A stretch of 64,000 nucleotides of DNA from Rhizobium sp. CIAT894 (GCF_000172795.2 NZ_CP020949.1:124001-188000); one strand, 5' to 3'. Counted from the stretch's first letter, positions 44,217 through 53,887 are shown. The notes: generated by a model from the sequence alone, not told the origin. Numbers and translations are program-made.

Positions 44217-44969
44217 ACTCAATACAATACCGCCGTCGACGTTGAGTGTCTGACCGGTGATGAAGGCGGCATCGCCGGATGCGAAAAATGCCACCGCACC
44301 GACGACGTCCTCGGGATCTCCGATCCGGCGCATCGCGGTTTTGTCCTGCCAACCTTTGCGCACGGCCGGATCATCGAGATTGACGCGACCCATATCGGTC
44401 AGGATGATGCCGGGGCAGACGCAATTTGCCGTGATGCCGTCGACACCGACCTCCTGCGCTAGAACGCGGGTGAAGCCCATCACTGCTGCCTTTGATGCGG
44501 AGTAATGCGCCTGTTCCGGCGCGCCATGCTTGCCCCCGATCGAGGCTATGTTGACAATGCGGCCGTATTTCCGGGCCTTCATCATGGGTAGAACGGACTG
44601 GATGACGAGGAACGTGCCTTTGGCGTTCACGTCCATAACGCTGTCCCAGTATTCTTCCTTGAGACCTTCGACATCGCCGGAAATCAGAATGCCGGCATTG
44701 TTGACGACGGCGTCGAGGTGCCCGAAGGCCGCACGGACCTCCCCCGCCATCCGGCCAACATCCGCTTTGTTGCTGACATCGGCAAACACGATTAGTGCCC
44801 TGCGTCCAAAGCTCTCGATCTCGACTGCTACCTCCGCCAGCGCGTCCCTCTGCCGCTCGATATCGTTGATCACCACATCATAGCCACGCTTGGCCATGCC
44901 AACGGCGATCGCCTTGCCGATACCACGGCTGGCGCCTGTCACCAGCACCGTTCTTGTCTGTTCATGCAT
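44214..44969 (-). CDS. SDR-family oxidoreductase
   Basis: 251-residue classical SDR: cofactor motif TGASRGIGKA, NNAG, and the Ser-Tyr-Lys triad (NIASIGGKHGAPEQAHYSASK). Last gene of the ten-gene minus-strand sugar operon; it probably oxidises a sugar or polyol intermediate. The stop at 44214 coincides with the joint to the AraC fragment. Confidence 0.9.
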   Translation of the reverse strand: MHEQTRTVLVTGASRGIGKAIAVGMAKRGYDVVINDIERQRDALAEVAVEIESFGRRALIVFADVSNKADVGRMAGEVRAAFGHLDAVVNNAGILISGDVEGLKEEYWDSVMDVNAKGTFLVIQSVLPMMKARKYGRIVNIASIGGKHGAPEQAHYSASKAAVMGFTRVLAQEVGVDGITANCVCPGIILTDMGRVNLDDPAVRKGWQDKTAMRRIGDPEDVVGAVAFFASGDAAFITGQTLNVDGGIVLS

Positions 44970-44987
44970 TTTTCAAACTCCTCCAGA

Positions 44988-45761
44988 TTACATCGCGGTA
45001 TATCCGCCATCGACCGTCAGCACCGTTCCGGTGATGTAACTCGATGCGTCGGCGGCCAGAAAAAGAACGGCATTGGCGATTTCTCGCGGTTCGCCGAGAC
45101 GACCCATCGGCGTCATGCGCATCCAGGTGCCAAACCATTCCTCATTGCTTCGGCCCTTGAGCGTCATTTCGGTGCCGACATAGCCGGGAGCGACAGCGTT
45201 GACGCGCACGCCCTGCTTGGCCCATTCGACCGCCAGCGATTTGGTCAGGAGGTTCACCCCAGCCTTCGCCGCATTGTAGGAGACCTGTGGCTGCGGATAG
45301 ACCGTCACCTCACCGCAGATGGACGAGATATTGACGATCGCGCCGCGTCCATCCGAAATCATGCGCCGCCCGAAGGCCTGTGAGCAATTGAAGACCCCGC
45401 CAAGATCGATGTCGATGACGGATTTCCAGTCGTCGAGGCTCATTTCCTCGGCCGGCGCGTTGCGTACGATACCCGCATTGTTGACGAGAATATCGATCCT
45501 GCCGTGTGCAGCGTAGAGCCGCTCGACCACCTCGGCAATCTCATCGCGATCCGTGACATCGAGCGCAATGGCGCTCGCCTTGCCGCATGCCCGCTCGATG
45601 GCAGCACTCGTCACAGCCGCTTCCGCATCATCAAGGTCGGCAATCACCACATGCGCACCAGCAGCCGCCAGGCGTTCGGCCACCGCACGACCGATACCGC
45701 GGGCAGAACCCGTCACCACCGCAACCTTGCCGTCCAGCCTGAAATCCGCGTCGCCCGTCAT
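44988..45761 (-). CDS. SDR-family oxidoreductase
   Basis: 257-residue classical SDR: TGSARGIGRA, NNAGI, and the triad (NISSICGEVTVYPQPQVSYNAAKAG). It overlaps the kinase gene by 4 bp and is followed 18 bp later by the other SDR gene. Together they suggest two oxidations of the imported sugar or polyol. Confidence 0.9.
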   Translation of the reverse strand: MTGDADFRLDGKVAVVTGSARGIGRAVAERLAAAGAHVVIADLDDAEAAVTSAAIERACGKASAIALDVTDRDEIAEVVERLYAAHGRIDILVNNAGIVRNAPAEEMSLDDWKSVIDIDLGGVFNCSQAFGRRMISDGRGAIVNISSICGEVTVYPQPQVSYNAAKAGVNLLTKSLAVEWAKQGVRVNAVAPGYVGTEMTLKGRSNEEWFGTWMRMTPMGRLGEPREIANAVLFLAADASSYITGTVLTVDGGYTAM

Positions 45762-47266
45762 GTCGTGGTTCCCCTCAGCTCGCGAATGGATTTCAAGGCG
45801 GGATAAAGCGCCCGGTATTGCTGGTAGATCTCGTTGTAGAGCGCTGCCTCGCGCGGGCGCGGCTCAATGCGTTTTCCGGGTTTCACCATGGCGGCGATCC
45901 CATCGTCGATGGTGGCGAAATGGCCAGCACCATGCGCCGCCAGAACCGCGGAGCCGACGGAGGGCGCATCGCGCGACGCCGGTACGCAGACCGGGAGCCC
46001 GGCCGTATCGGCATGGATCTGCAACCAGAGATCAGAGGCACCTGCCCCGCCGCCGACCGTGATCTCGCTGCCGCGATAGCCTGCATCAGCCATGGCATCG
46101 AGAATGGCGCGGGTGCCGAAACCGATTCCTTCCATGATCGCGCGGAAGATTTGATGCGGTTCATGCGCAAGCGTCAGTCCGACGATGGCGCCGCGCGACA
46201 GCGGATCGGTATAGGGCGTGCGATTGCCCTGAAAGTGATCCTGCACGATGAGACCGTCGCAGCCGGGCTCCAGCGCGACAGCCTTGCGGTTCATCCCGTC
46301 CAGATCCATCGTGCCGTTCATCAGGCGCCCGAGCCATGCGATGATCGAGCCTGTCGAGGTCTGACCGCCTTCGACGATGTAGCGCTTGGGATAGACGCAA
46401 TCGGGATAACTTCCCCAGATTCCCGGTGCATTGAGCGGTGTCTCGGAGACGCCGAATTGCAGATGCGACGATCCGGTGATCAGCGCAAGCTGCCCCGGCC
46501 GCGCCACGCCAAGGCCGATCATGCCGATCAGCGCATCCGCACCGCCCTGTACGAGCTTGACGGTCGCGGGCAGACCGAGCGCATCGGCCGCCTTGGCGCT
46601 GAGCGTACCGACCACCTCGCCGGGAGCGACCACGCGCTGCGGCCACTTTTGCATCAGTTCGGGTATGCCGAGGGCCTCGACCAGCGATGTCGCCCATCCG
46701 CCGCGATCTGTCTGGTAATGCCAGCGAAGGGCGACGTTGTTGAGGCTGGCGGCCCGCTCGCCGGTCAGCCGGAGCGTCATAAAATCCTGATATTCGCAGA
46801 TAGTATGCGCCGCCTTGAAAATCTCCGGCTCGTTGCGGGCGATCCACAAAGCCTTAGGGACCATCCATTCGGCCGAGACCGGTCCCTTGCCGCCACCATT
46901 GGTGATCAACGCGTCGTCGCCGGTGGCCAGCACTGCATCGGCCTCCGCATTGGCGCGCACATCCATCCAGATGATGGCGGGACGCAGCGCCCGACCGTCA
47001 CGGTCCAGCGCCACCACCGTGCAACTCGTCGTCGCAAGGCAGATCGATTCGATTGCCGCCGGATCGATCCGGCTCTCAGTGATGGCCTGCCGGGAGGCGG
47101 TGACAAAGGCGCTCCACCAGTCCTCCGGATTCTGCTCGGCGCGCGCGCCGCTCGAAAACTTCGTCTCATAGGGAACGGCGACGCTGCCGAGGCAGGTGCC
47201 GGACAGATCGTAAACCCGTGCGCGCAGGCTCTCGGTGCCGCCATCAGCCGTCAGAAAATAGGCCAT
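45758..47266 (-). CDS. FGGY-family carbohydrate kinase
   Basis: 502-residue sugar kinase. Features: N-terminal FLTADGGTESLRARVYD, catalytic region around WMDVRANAEAD, the C-terminal ATP-binding motif VGGGAGASDLWLQIHAD. Close in layout to xylulo-/ribulokinase-type members. It should phosphorylate the imported or oxidised sugar. It lies between the AhpD-like and SDR genes. Confidence 0.9.
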   Translation of the reverse strand: MAYFLTADGGTESLRARVYDLSGTCLGSVAVPYETKFSSGARAEQNPEDWWSAFVTASRQAITESRIDPAAIESICLATTSCTVVALDRDGRALRPAIIWMDVRANAEADAVLATGDDALITNGGGKGPVSAEWMVPKALWIARNEPEIFKAAHTICEYQDFMTLRLTGERAASLNNVALRWHYQTDRGGWATSLVEALGIPELMQKWPQRVVAPGEVVGTLSAKAADALGLPATVKLVQGGADALIGMIGLGVARPGQLALITGSSHLQFGVSETPLNAPGIWGSYPDCVYPKRYIVEGGQTSTGSIIAWLGRLMNGTMDLDGMNRKAVALEPGCDGLIVQDHFQGNRTPYTDPLSRGAIVGLTLAHEPHQIFRAIMEGIGFGTRAILDAMADAGYRGSEITVGGGAGASDLWLQIHADTAGLPVCVPASRDAPSVGSAVLAAHGAGHFATIDDGIAAMVKPGKRIEPRPREAALYNEIYQQYRALYPALKSIRELRGTTT

Positions 47267-47314
47267 TGTCTTCTCCTCCCCCGCCGATCCCTCCAGAGCG
47301 GCAGACCTCTTCCG

Positions 47315-47650
47315 CTATTGCAGTGCCCGCAGGATTTCCAGCGCCTTTGCGCCATACATCACCGCCGGACCGCCACCCATTTCGACAGCCACCTCAAGCG
47401 CTTCCACCAGTTCCGCCTCGGTTGCCCCGTGCTTCATGGCGGCATCGACGTGATAGACGATGCAATCCTCGCACCCCTTCGACACGGCAATGGCGACCGC
47501 GATCAGTTCCCGCTGCGCCGACGAGAATGCGCCTGCAGTCGTCGCCACCTTGCTGATGCGGGCAAAGCCGCCGAATAACTCTGGGCTGGTCCTGGCAAAG
47601 GTACCAATCCGCCGCTGGGCGTCTTTCAGAGTGTCTGTTGCAGTGCTCAT
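47315..47650 (-). CDS. Carboxymuconolactone decarboxylase/AhpD-like protein
   Basis: 111 residues, helical CMD fold. The active-site-like motif Glu48 with Cys60-x2-Cys63-x3-His67 (KGCEDCIVYHVDAA) matches AhpD-type peroxidases rather than the decarboxylase. AhpD proteins take electrons through lipoyl groups. That is notable here because the gene is 9 bp downstream of a bi-lipoyl protein; the two may be functionally linked. Confidence 0.88.
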   Translation of the reverse strand: MSTATDTLKDAQRRIGTFARTSPELFGGFARISKVATTAGAFSSAQRELIAVAIAVSKGCEDCIVYHVDAAMKHGATEAELVEALEVAVEMGGGPAVMYGAKALEILRALQ

Positions 47651-47659
47651 CGATAGACC

Positions 47660-49252
47660 TCATGCTCTTTCGGAAAGAAGGATATCAAGCACATCCTTCG
47701 GCTGGTCCCATTGCGGCATATGGCCGGAGCGGGACAGGAGATGGATGGCGACACGCGGCGATACGCACGTGACATGCCGCCACGGAATGATGCGGTCTTC
47801 CAGACCGAAGATGACGCGGGTTTCCACGCTCGCTGCCAGCTTTTCGAGCTTGGCGAAGCTGTCCACCTTTTGCCCGGATGGACCGGCAATAGCGGCGGCA
47901 AGCGCTGCCAGACGCCCCTTGGCGAGATCCCCGGCAAGGACTGCAAGTGCGCCATCCGAAAGCGGCACGGGGTTGACCGACAGCCGCCGCAGGAGATGCG
48001 ACACTTCCGCCGCAACCGTTGCCCGCGCCATGCCGTGGACGAAATCACCATCGATCTCCGGCCCGAGACCGGCAGGGGCGAGAAGCGTCAGCGATCCGAC
48101 ACGATCCGGCGCCGTCACCGCGAAATCCACGGCCGCCACGCACCCGAGCGAATGCGCGACAATATCGATCGACCCGGCCGGTGCAACGCGCTGGAGGAAC
48201 GCGGCGAGATCGGCGGATAGATCCACCGCGGTGGAGGCCGCAATCTCCGTCAGCCCATGGCCGGGCAGGTCGGGAATGAGCACACGATGTCCGGCGCGCT
48301 TCAGGCCAGAGGCAATGGCTGCCCAAGTCGTGCGGTCGCCCGCAAACCCATGCAGCAGAAGGGCCGTGCGCGCACCCGATTTGCCCGTATCGAGATAGGC
48401 CATGCGGCCGCGTGGAAGGTCGGCAAACAGGACACCGTCCAGCGACTTGCCGCTTGTCTGTGGACTTTCTGACAAGGCTGCAAGCACATCGGCTTTTTCC
48501 ACGCGCGCCCGTCGCCCCGTGCCCGCAAGGGTCTGGAGATCCACGCCGTTGATGCGGGCTAGGCGACGTGCCACGGGGGTTGCACGAACCGGTCCGCCAG
48601 TCGCGCGCTGCCGAATATTGGCGTGTGCCGGAACGGGGACAGCCGCGACGACCGAGGCTTCGATCTCAGCTGGTTTCGCCTCCCGAGCGTCCGATGCCGC
48701 TATCGAAATGCGGGCGATGGGCTCTCCAACTGTGACCATTTCCCCGTCGCCCCGCAGAATGGAAACAAGCGTTCCATCCATCAGCGCCGGGAATTCGGCA
48801 ATCGTCTTGTCCGTCTCGATCTCGATAATCGCCTCACCGCGCGCGAAGCTGTCGCCCGGCGCCTTCAGCCATTTGGCAACGCGGCCCTCTTCCATGGTCT
48901 CGCCGAGACGCGGCATGTCGAGATCGGTTTCCACCGGACCCGTCGCCGGGGCCGGAGCGGCTGGCTCGTCGGCAGGCATTTCGCCATCCTCGGCGGTCCA
49001 GTCCGGGCCGATGCCTATATCAACGCGGGCGAGCGGCTGGCCGACTTCCACCATATCGCCGACAAGGGCGATGATATCATGCAATGTGCCGTCGCCAAGC
49101 GCTGGATATTCGGCGACGGTCTTGTCGGTTTCGATTTCGACGATCGGATCGCCACGCTTGAAGGCATCGCCCGGCTGGATGAGCCAACCGACGACCTTTC
49201 CCTCGTCCATGGTCTCGCCGAGGCGAGGCATCTTCAGAATTCGTTCTGTCAT
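47660..49252 (-). CDS. AcoC-like protein: two lipoyl domains, E3-binding domain, alpha/beta hydrolase
   Basis: 530 residues. Lipoyl domain 1 is about 3-78 with Lys44 in EIETDKTVAE; lipoyl domain 2 about 110-188 with Lys149 in EIETDKTIAE; a peripheral-subunit (E3) binding domain about 218-255 (ATPVARRLARINGVDL); then an alpha/beta hydrolase about 285-530 with nucleophile elbow AHSLGC. Acetoin-dehydrogenase AcoC has a similar hydrolase in place of the acyltransferase core but usually one lipoyl domain. The E1 genes are directly upstream (4-bp overlap); no E3 gene is present. Confidence 0.88.
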   Translation of the reverse strand: MTERILKMPRLGETMDEGKVVGWLIQPGDAFKRGDPIVEIETDKTVAEYPALGDGTLHDIIALVGDMVEVGQPLARVDIGIGPDWTAEDGEMPADEPAAPAPATGPVETDLDMPRLGETMEEGRVAKWLKAPGDSFARGEAIIEIETDKTIAEFPALMDGTLVSILRGDGEMVTVGEPIARISIAASDAREAKPAEIEASVVAAVPVPAHANIRQRATGGPVRATPVARRLARINGVDLQTLAGTGRRARVEKADVLAALSESPQTSGKSLDGVLFADLPRGRMAYLDTGKSGARTALLLHGFAGDRTTWAAIASGLKRAGHRVLIPDLPGHGLTEIAASTAVDLSADLAAFLQRVAPAGSIDIVAHSLGCVAAVDFAVTAPDRVGSLTLLAPAGLGPEIDGDFVHGMARATVAAEVSHLLRRLSVNPVPLSDGALAVLAGDLAKGRLAALAAAIAGPSGQKVDSFAKLEKLAASVETRVIFGLEDRIIPWRHVTCVSPRVAIHLLSRSGHMPQWDQPKDVLDILLSERA

Positions 49253-50223
49253 CTCACCATTCTCTCGGCAGTGCTGGCGATCAGGGCGGCGGTGGGAACG
49301 CTGTTGGTCTCAAGGTCCTGCGATACGGAGATCGGGATATCCTCGCCCGCCACGCGCACGACCGGCTGTTCGAGGAAATCGAAGCATTCCTCGGTGATAC
49401 GGGCCGAAAGCTCAGCGGCAACGCCGGATGTCATGACGGCCTCCGTCACCACCATCGCCTTGCCGACGCGCTCCACATGCTCGCGCACCGTATCGAAATC
49501 GAGCGGATTGAGCGTACGAAGGTCGATCACGGTCACTTCTATGCCCTTGTTTGACAGGGCTTCTGCTGCCTCCATCGCATAATGCACCTGACGCGAATAG
49601 GTGACGATGACGAGATCCTTACCTTCGCGGCGCACGGCGGCCTTGCCCCACGGCAGAGGCTCAGCGTCGAGATCCACGTCTTCCTTATGGGTGTAGAGCG
49701 CCTTGTGCTCAATGAAGACGACCGGATCGGGTTTGGTCAGGCTTTGGCGCAGCAGATGATAGGCATCGGCCACAGTCGCCGGCATGGCGAGCCGCAGGCC
49801 CGGCGTGTGCATTACCCAGGCCTCAAGGCTCTGGGAATGCTGAGCGCCGGCCGACCGGCCCGTGCCGCCCTGCGTGCGCAGCACCATCGGTACGCCCGTC
49901 TGGCCGCCGAACATATAGCGGATTTTCGCTGCTTGGTTGGCGAGCTGGTCCATGGTCATGCCGAGAAAGTCGATATACATCAGCTCGGCCACGGGGCGCA
50001 GACCCGTCATGGCCGCGCCGACGGCGGTGCCGATGATGGCAGGTTCCGAAATCGGCGTATCGATCAGCCGGTCCGCGCCGTGGATCTTGATGAGATCCTT
50101 GGTGACACCATACGCGCCGCCGTAGCGACCGACTTCCTCGCCGATGACGACGATGGACTTGTCTTCCGTCATTGCATCGTCCAGCGCCTTGCGCAGCGCG
50201 TCTCTGTAGGTCATCGCGGTCAT
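49249..50223 (-). CDS. E1 beta subunit, thiamine-dependent 2-oxoacid/acetoin dehydrogenase
   Basis: 324 residues, transketolase-like pyrimidine-binding domain (MTYRDALRKALDDAMTEDKSIV, GEEVGRYGGAYGVTKDL) and C-terminal domain. With the alpha subunit it forms the heterotetrameric E1 that cleaves a ketone or 2-oxoacid and acylates the lipoyl protein. It overlaps both neighbours (TAATG with E1 alpha, 4 bp with the lipoyl protein gene). Confidence 0.92.
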   Translation of the reverse strand: MTAMTYRDALRKALDDAMTEDKSIVVIGEEVGRYGGAYGVTKDLIKIHGADRLIDTPISEPAIIGTAVGAAMTGLRPVAELMYIDFLGMTMDQLANQAAKIRYMFGGQTGVPMVLRTQGGTGRSAGAQHSQSLEAWVMHTPGLRLAMPATVADAYHLLRQSLTKPDPVVFIEHKALYTHKEDVDLDAEPLPWGKAAVRREGKDLVIVTYSRQVHYAMEAAEALSNKGIEVTVIDLRTLNPLDFDTVREHVERVGKAMVVTEAVMTSGVAAELSARITEECFDFLEQPVVRVAGEDIPISVSQDLETNSVPTAALIASTAERMVR

Positions 50224-51290
50224 TATGCTTCATCCCTGGCAAGTACGCGGTCGATACGGGTTCTGACGGGCTCCGGTTCTGGCTCGCCGACCGCATAGAC
50301 GTCGCGGAACATCGAGCTGAGCGGGGGCGCCTTGGAGTCGACAGAGAAGTCGATGGTGGCGTCCATTTCGGCCGCGATGGTTTTATCGAGATCGTCGAGG
50401 GCGGCTTCCTTTTCCAGACCGGTCTCGATCAGGCGGTCGCGGGCAAAGCGCACCGGATCCTTCTTGCGGCCTTCCAGCTCTTCCTCTTCGTTCCGGTAGG
50501 GGCTTTTGTCCATGCGGGCGTGGCCGAAGAAACGGTAGACGTCGATGGAAAGAAATCCGGGCTTGCCCGCGCGCGCATCGTCCACCAGCCACCGGGCGGC
50601 GGATTGCACGGCCTCGACGTCGAGACCGTCCACGACCGCGCCGTTCAGCCCAAAGGCCTTGGCGCGCTGATCGAAGGCCGTGTTGCGGGTGGCCTGATCG
50701 ACGCGGGTGCCCATGCCATACTGGTTGTTGATGCACACGAACAGGACAGGCAGATCCCAAAGGGCCGCCATGTTCATGCTCTCATAGAGAATGCCCTGCT
50801 GCATCGCGCCGTCACCGAAGAAGGCGATGGAGACGGACCCCTTCTTAAAATATTTGGAGGACAGGCCCGCCCCGACCACAGCTGGAATGCCGCCGCCTAC
50901 GATGGCATTGGCGCCCAGATGCCCGAGCGCCATATCAGCGATGTGCATCGATCCGCCCTTGCCCTTGCAATAGCCGGTTTCCTTGCCGCCGATTTCCGCC
51001 ATCATCTGCTTGGGATCGGCGCCGCGCGCCAGGAAGATGCCGTGGCCGCGGTGATGTGTGGTGAAGGTATCCTGCGGCTGCATGGCGTCACAGACCCCGG
51101 CGGCGGTCGATTCCTCGCCGATGGACAGATGCAACATTGAGCCGGCCGACTGGCCGCGAACGAAGAGTTCGCCGACACGCTCCTCGAAGGTGCGGATGCG
51201 TCGCATGGTGCGATAGAGATCCAGAAGATTGGAGTTGGCGGGGCCTTGCGTGGCCCTCCCCTCGCCTGACAGTTCGGTTTTGATGGTCAT
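50223..51290 (-). CDS. E1 alpha subunit, thiamine-dependent 2-oxoacid/acetoin dehydrogenase
   Basis: 355 residues with the TPP motif: Gly159-Asp-Gly161 (FFGDGAMQQG) and Asn188-Asn189 (CINNQYG). AcoA/PdhA-like. ATG 51290 (MTIKTEL) is preferred over a start 22 residues upstream, with GAGGAC about 10 bases before it. It follows the permease gene by 19 bp, so a C-C cleaving complex is embedded in a sugar-uptake operon. Confidence 0.92.
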   Translation of the reverse strand: MTIKTELSGEGRATQGPANSNLLDLYRTMRRIRTFEERVGELFVRGQSAGSMLHLSIGEESTAAGVCDAMQPQDTFTTHHRGHGIFLARGADPKQMMAEIGGKETGYCKGKGGSMHIADMALGHLGANAIVGGGIPAVVGAGLSSKYFKKGSVSIAFFGDGAMQQGILYESMNMAALWDLPVLFVCINNQYGMGTRVDQATRNTAFDQRAKAFGLNGAVVDGLDVEAVQSAARWLVDDARAGKPGFLSIDVYRFFGHARMDKSPYRNEEEELEGRKKDPVRFARDRLIETGLEKEAALDDLDKTIAAEMDATIDFSVDSKAPPLSSMFRDVYAVGEPEPEPVRTRIDRVLARDEA

Positions 51291-51309
51291 GGAAATACCG
51301 TCCTCGATC

Positions 51310-52311
51310 TCAGAGAAGCTTGAGCTTGGTGGTGCGGGAAACGATGGCCACCGCAATCAGGATGATGAGGCCCTTGACGATGCTCTGGATGTAGGTGTCC
51401 ATGCCGATCAGGTTCAGGCCGTTGTTGATGACGCCGATGAACAGCGCGCCGAAGAAGGTGCCGGCAATCGTCGCCGTGCCCGGCCGGAACATCGTCATGC
51501 CGATGAACACGGTGGCAAGGCCATCCAGCAGGTAACGTTCGCCCGCATTGGGCTGGCCGGAGCCCAGACGGGCGGCCAGAAGCGCGCCGGCAATGCCCGC
51601 AAACACGCTGCAGACGATCATGGCGGCCGCGCGGTAGAAGCGGCCGTTAACGCCGGAGAGTTCAGCCGCTTTCAGATTGCCGCCAACCGCATAGATGTAG
51701 CGGCCGAAAATCGTGCGCTCCATCAGGAACCAGGCAAGCACCACGAACGCGACCATGAAATAGGCAAGCACCGGAATGCCGAAAAGCTGGCCCTGGCCGA
51801 GAAACAGATATTCCTCCGGCAAACCGCCATAGATGGCGCGGCCACCGGTCATCAAGAAGTTGATGCCGTACAGGATCGAGCCGGTGGCAAGCGTGGCGAT
51901 CAACGACGGCACGCCGACAAGCGTGACCAGCGCCGAATTGACTGCGCCGACAGCGAAGCCTGCAGCGATACCAGCCAGAAGCGCCAAGGGCAGCGGCACG
52001 CCGGAGATCAAAAGCAGCGGCACCAGAATGCCGGCGAGGCCGACCATGTAGCCGACGGACAGGTCCATCTCGCGGGCCGCAAAGCCAAAGGTCAACCCTG
52101 CCCCGACGATGGTCAGCATCGAGATCTGCTGGATGATGTTGAGTAGATTGGACGTGGTCAGAAACCGGTCGACCGTCAGCGCGAAGCCGAGAAAGAGCAG
52201 GATGAGTGCAAAGAGCGTGCTGTATTTCAGCATCCAGTCGCGGCGCACGGGGCTGGAAGACGCAGCGCCTGTACGGGCCGCCTTGGATGAGGCTGGGGAT
52301 TCGGCGATCAT
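51310..52311 (-). CDS. ABC transporter permease, RbsC family
   Basis: 333-residue inner-membrane channel with about nine or ten hydrophobic segments and the loop motif AVGGNLKAAELSGVN. It overlaps the ATPase gene by 4 bp. Homodimer expected. Confidence 0.92.
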   Translation of the reverse strand: MIAESPASSKAARTGAASSSPVRRDWMLKYSTLFALILLFLGFALTVDRFLTTSNLLNIIQQISMLTIVGAGLTFGFAAREMDLSVGYMVGLAGILVPLLLISGVPLPLALLAGIAAGFAVGAVNSALVTLVGVPSLIATLATGSILYGINFLMTGGRAIYGGLPEEYLFLGQGQLFGIPVLAYFMVAFVVLAWFLMERTIFGRYIYAVGGNLKAAELSGVNGRFYRAAAMIVCSVFAGIAGALLAARLGSGQPNAGERYLLDGLATVFIGMTMFRPGTATIAGTFFGALFIGVINNGLNLIGMDTYIQSIVKGLIILIAVAIVSRTTKLKLL

Positions 52312-53822
52312 GGGGAAACTCCTGCCATGGCGGAAATGAAACGGGCCTCGGAAAAGCCCGGGCGATCAAGGCCGGGTGCTGCCTCGCCATTGACGAAGGG
52401 AACGACGCGGTGGGCGATATCGGCAATTTCGAGCAGGTCCGACGAGGCGACGACGATCGCCGCTCCTTGCGCAGAAAGCCTGCGCAACTGCGCATGGATC
52501 TCGCGTTTGGCGCCGATATCGACGCCTTCGGTCGGCTCGACGAAAATCATCAGGCGGTAGCGGTCCCCGGCCCCGTAGAGCCATTTGCCGATCGAGACCT
52601 TCTGCTTGTTGCCGCCACTCAGATCCTTGATCATCTGGCTGTGCGAATGCGCCTTCACATTGAGGAGTGCCATGATAGTATTGGCTTCCCGCGCTTCGCG
52701 GGCAAGCGAGATAACGCCTGTGGTGCCGAACGCCCCGTGATCGGGATGCACCATGGCGAGGTTTTCACCCACGTCCCACTCACCGATAAGCGAATTTTCC
52801 ATGCGCTGGTCCGGGATGAAGGCGACGCCCTTGCGCTGCATGGTGCGCGCATCTACGGTCTTCAGATCCTCGCCACATAACCGGTAGGTTCCGGCCACAG
52901 CGCCCGTTCCGGTATAAACCGTGCGGGCAAAGCCGAAATGCCCGGCTCCGGTCAGGCCGATGAGACCAACGATTTCACCAGCGCGGACCGAAAACGCATT
53001 CACCCGCACGTTGCCTGTCTTCCAGTCACGGATCTCCAGCACAGTCTCGCCTGCGACGGGCGATTTTGCGGAATCTGCGGCAGTGGAGTCTGTCTTGCCG
53101 GAGCGCTGCAGCATCATGTCGATCAGTTGCGCCTCGCTGGTCTCGTCTGCCGCAAGGGTGGCGATATGCCGCCCGTCGCGCAGCACGGTAACACGGTCGC
53201 TGAGCGCCTTGATTTCGGAGAGAAAGTGGCTGATCAGCACGATGCCGACGCCGTTTGACGGAAGCGTCCTGATGATGCTCCAGAGGCTTTCCTTCTCGCG
53301 GGCGGGAAGTGTGGCGGTCGGTTCGTCCAGAATGAGCAGGCGGATATCGCCGCGCAATGCCCGGACGATCTCGATCACCTTCTGGTCGGCCATGGGCAAG
53401 CTCTCAACGGATGCGTCGAGGTCTATATCCAGTTGCGGGAACCAGCGGGTAAGCAGATCACGGGCGCGCTGGCGCAACTTCGCCTTATTAATGATGCCGA
53501 AACCAAGTTTCGGCTCATCGCCGAGCAGAATGTTCTGCGCGCCGCTGAGACCCGGTACGAGGCTGCCTTCCTGCGAGACATGGGCGATGCCTTTGCGCAG
53601 CGCGTCTCCCGGATTGTGCAGCGTGACCGGCTGGCTGTCGATGGCGATGGCCCCGCCAGTCGGCTGTTTGCTACCGCCGAGGATACTGACAAGCGTCGTC
53701 TTGCCCGCACCGTTTTCACCGATCAGCCCATGGACCTCCGTGAACCGGAAATCGATCGAGACGTTATCGAGCGCGCGGGTGCCGGGATATTGCATGACAA
53801 TTTCGGATAGCCTGACCGACAT
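52308..53822 (-). CDS. ABC transporter ATPase, RbsA family, with degenerate second site
   Basis: 504 residues, two NBDs. NBD1: Walker A GENGAGKTT, signature-like LPMADQK, Walker B LILDEPTA, switch His in LISHFL. NBD2: Walker A is GLTGAGHFG (no Lys, no Ser/Thr) and Walker B is MIFVEPTEGVD with Val for Asp, although LSGGNKQK is kept. ATG 53822 has GGAGAGA before it; the frame open further upstream overlaps the binding-protein gene and is not coding. Follows the hairpin at 53853-53880. Confidence 0.9.
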   Translation of the reverse strand: MSVRLSEIVMQYPGTRALDNVSIDFRFTEVHGLIGENGAGKTTLVSILGGSKQPTGGAIAIDSQPVTLHNPGDALRKGIAHVSQEGSLVPGLSGAQNILLGDEPKLGFGIINKAKLRQRARDLLTRWFPQLDIDLDASVESLPMADQKVIEIVRALRGDIRLLILDEPTATLPAREKESLWSIIRTLPSNGVGIVLISHFLSEIKALSDRVTVLRDGRHIATLAADETSEAQLIDMMLQRSGKTDSTAADSAKSPVAGETVLEIRDWKTGNVRVNAFSVRAGEIVGLIGLTGAGHFGFARTVYTGTGAVAGTYRLCGEDLKTVDARTMQRKGVAFIPDQRMENSLIGEWDVGENLAMVHPDHGAFGTTGVISLAREAREANTIMALLNVKAHSHSQMIKDLSGGNKQKVSIGKWLYGAGDRYRLMIFVEPTEGVDIGAKREIHAQLRRLSAQGAAIVVASSDLLEIADIAHRVVPFVNGEAAPGLDRPGFSEARFISAMAGVSP

Positions 53823-53852
53823 GGGTCTCTCCTCACATATGGTCCGGTGACT

Positions 53853-53880
53853 GCCGGTCCCGACCTGCGCCGGGACCGGC
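53853..53880 (-). repeat. Stem-loop after the binding-protein gene
   Basis: GCCGGTCCCG and CGGGACCGGC form a perfect 10-bp stem with an 8-base loop, 7 bp past the binding-protein stop on the minus strand. No T run. Likely RNA stabiliser. Confidence 0.6.
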
Positions 53881-53887
53881 CTAGCAG

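Noticed and set aside
45818..47578. A 586-codon open frame on the plus strand
   Set aside because: It lies opposite the FGGY kinase and AhpD-like genes, has no family features and is a typical GC-rich antisense shadow.
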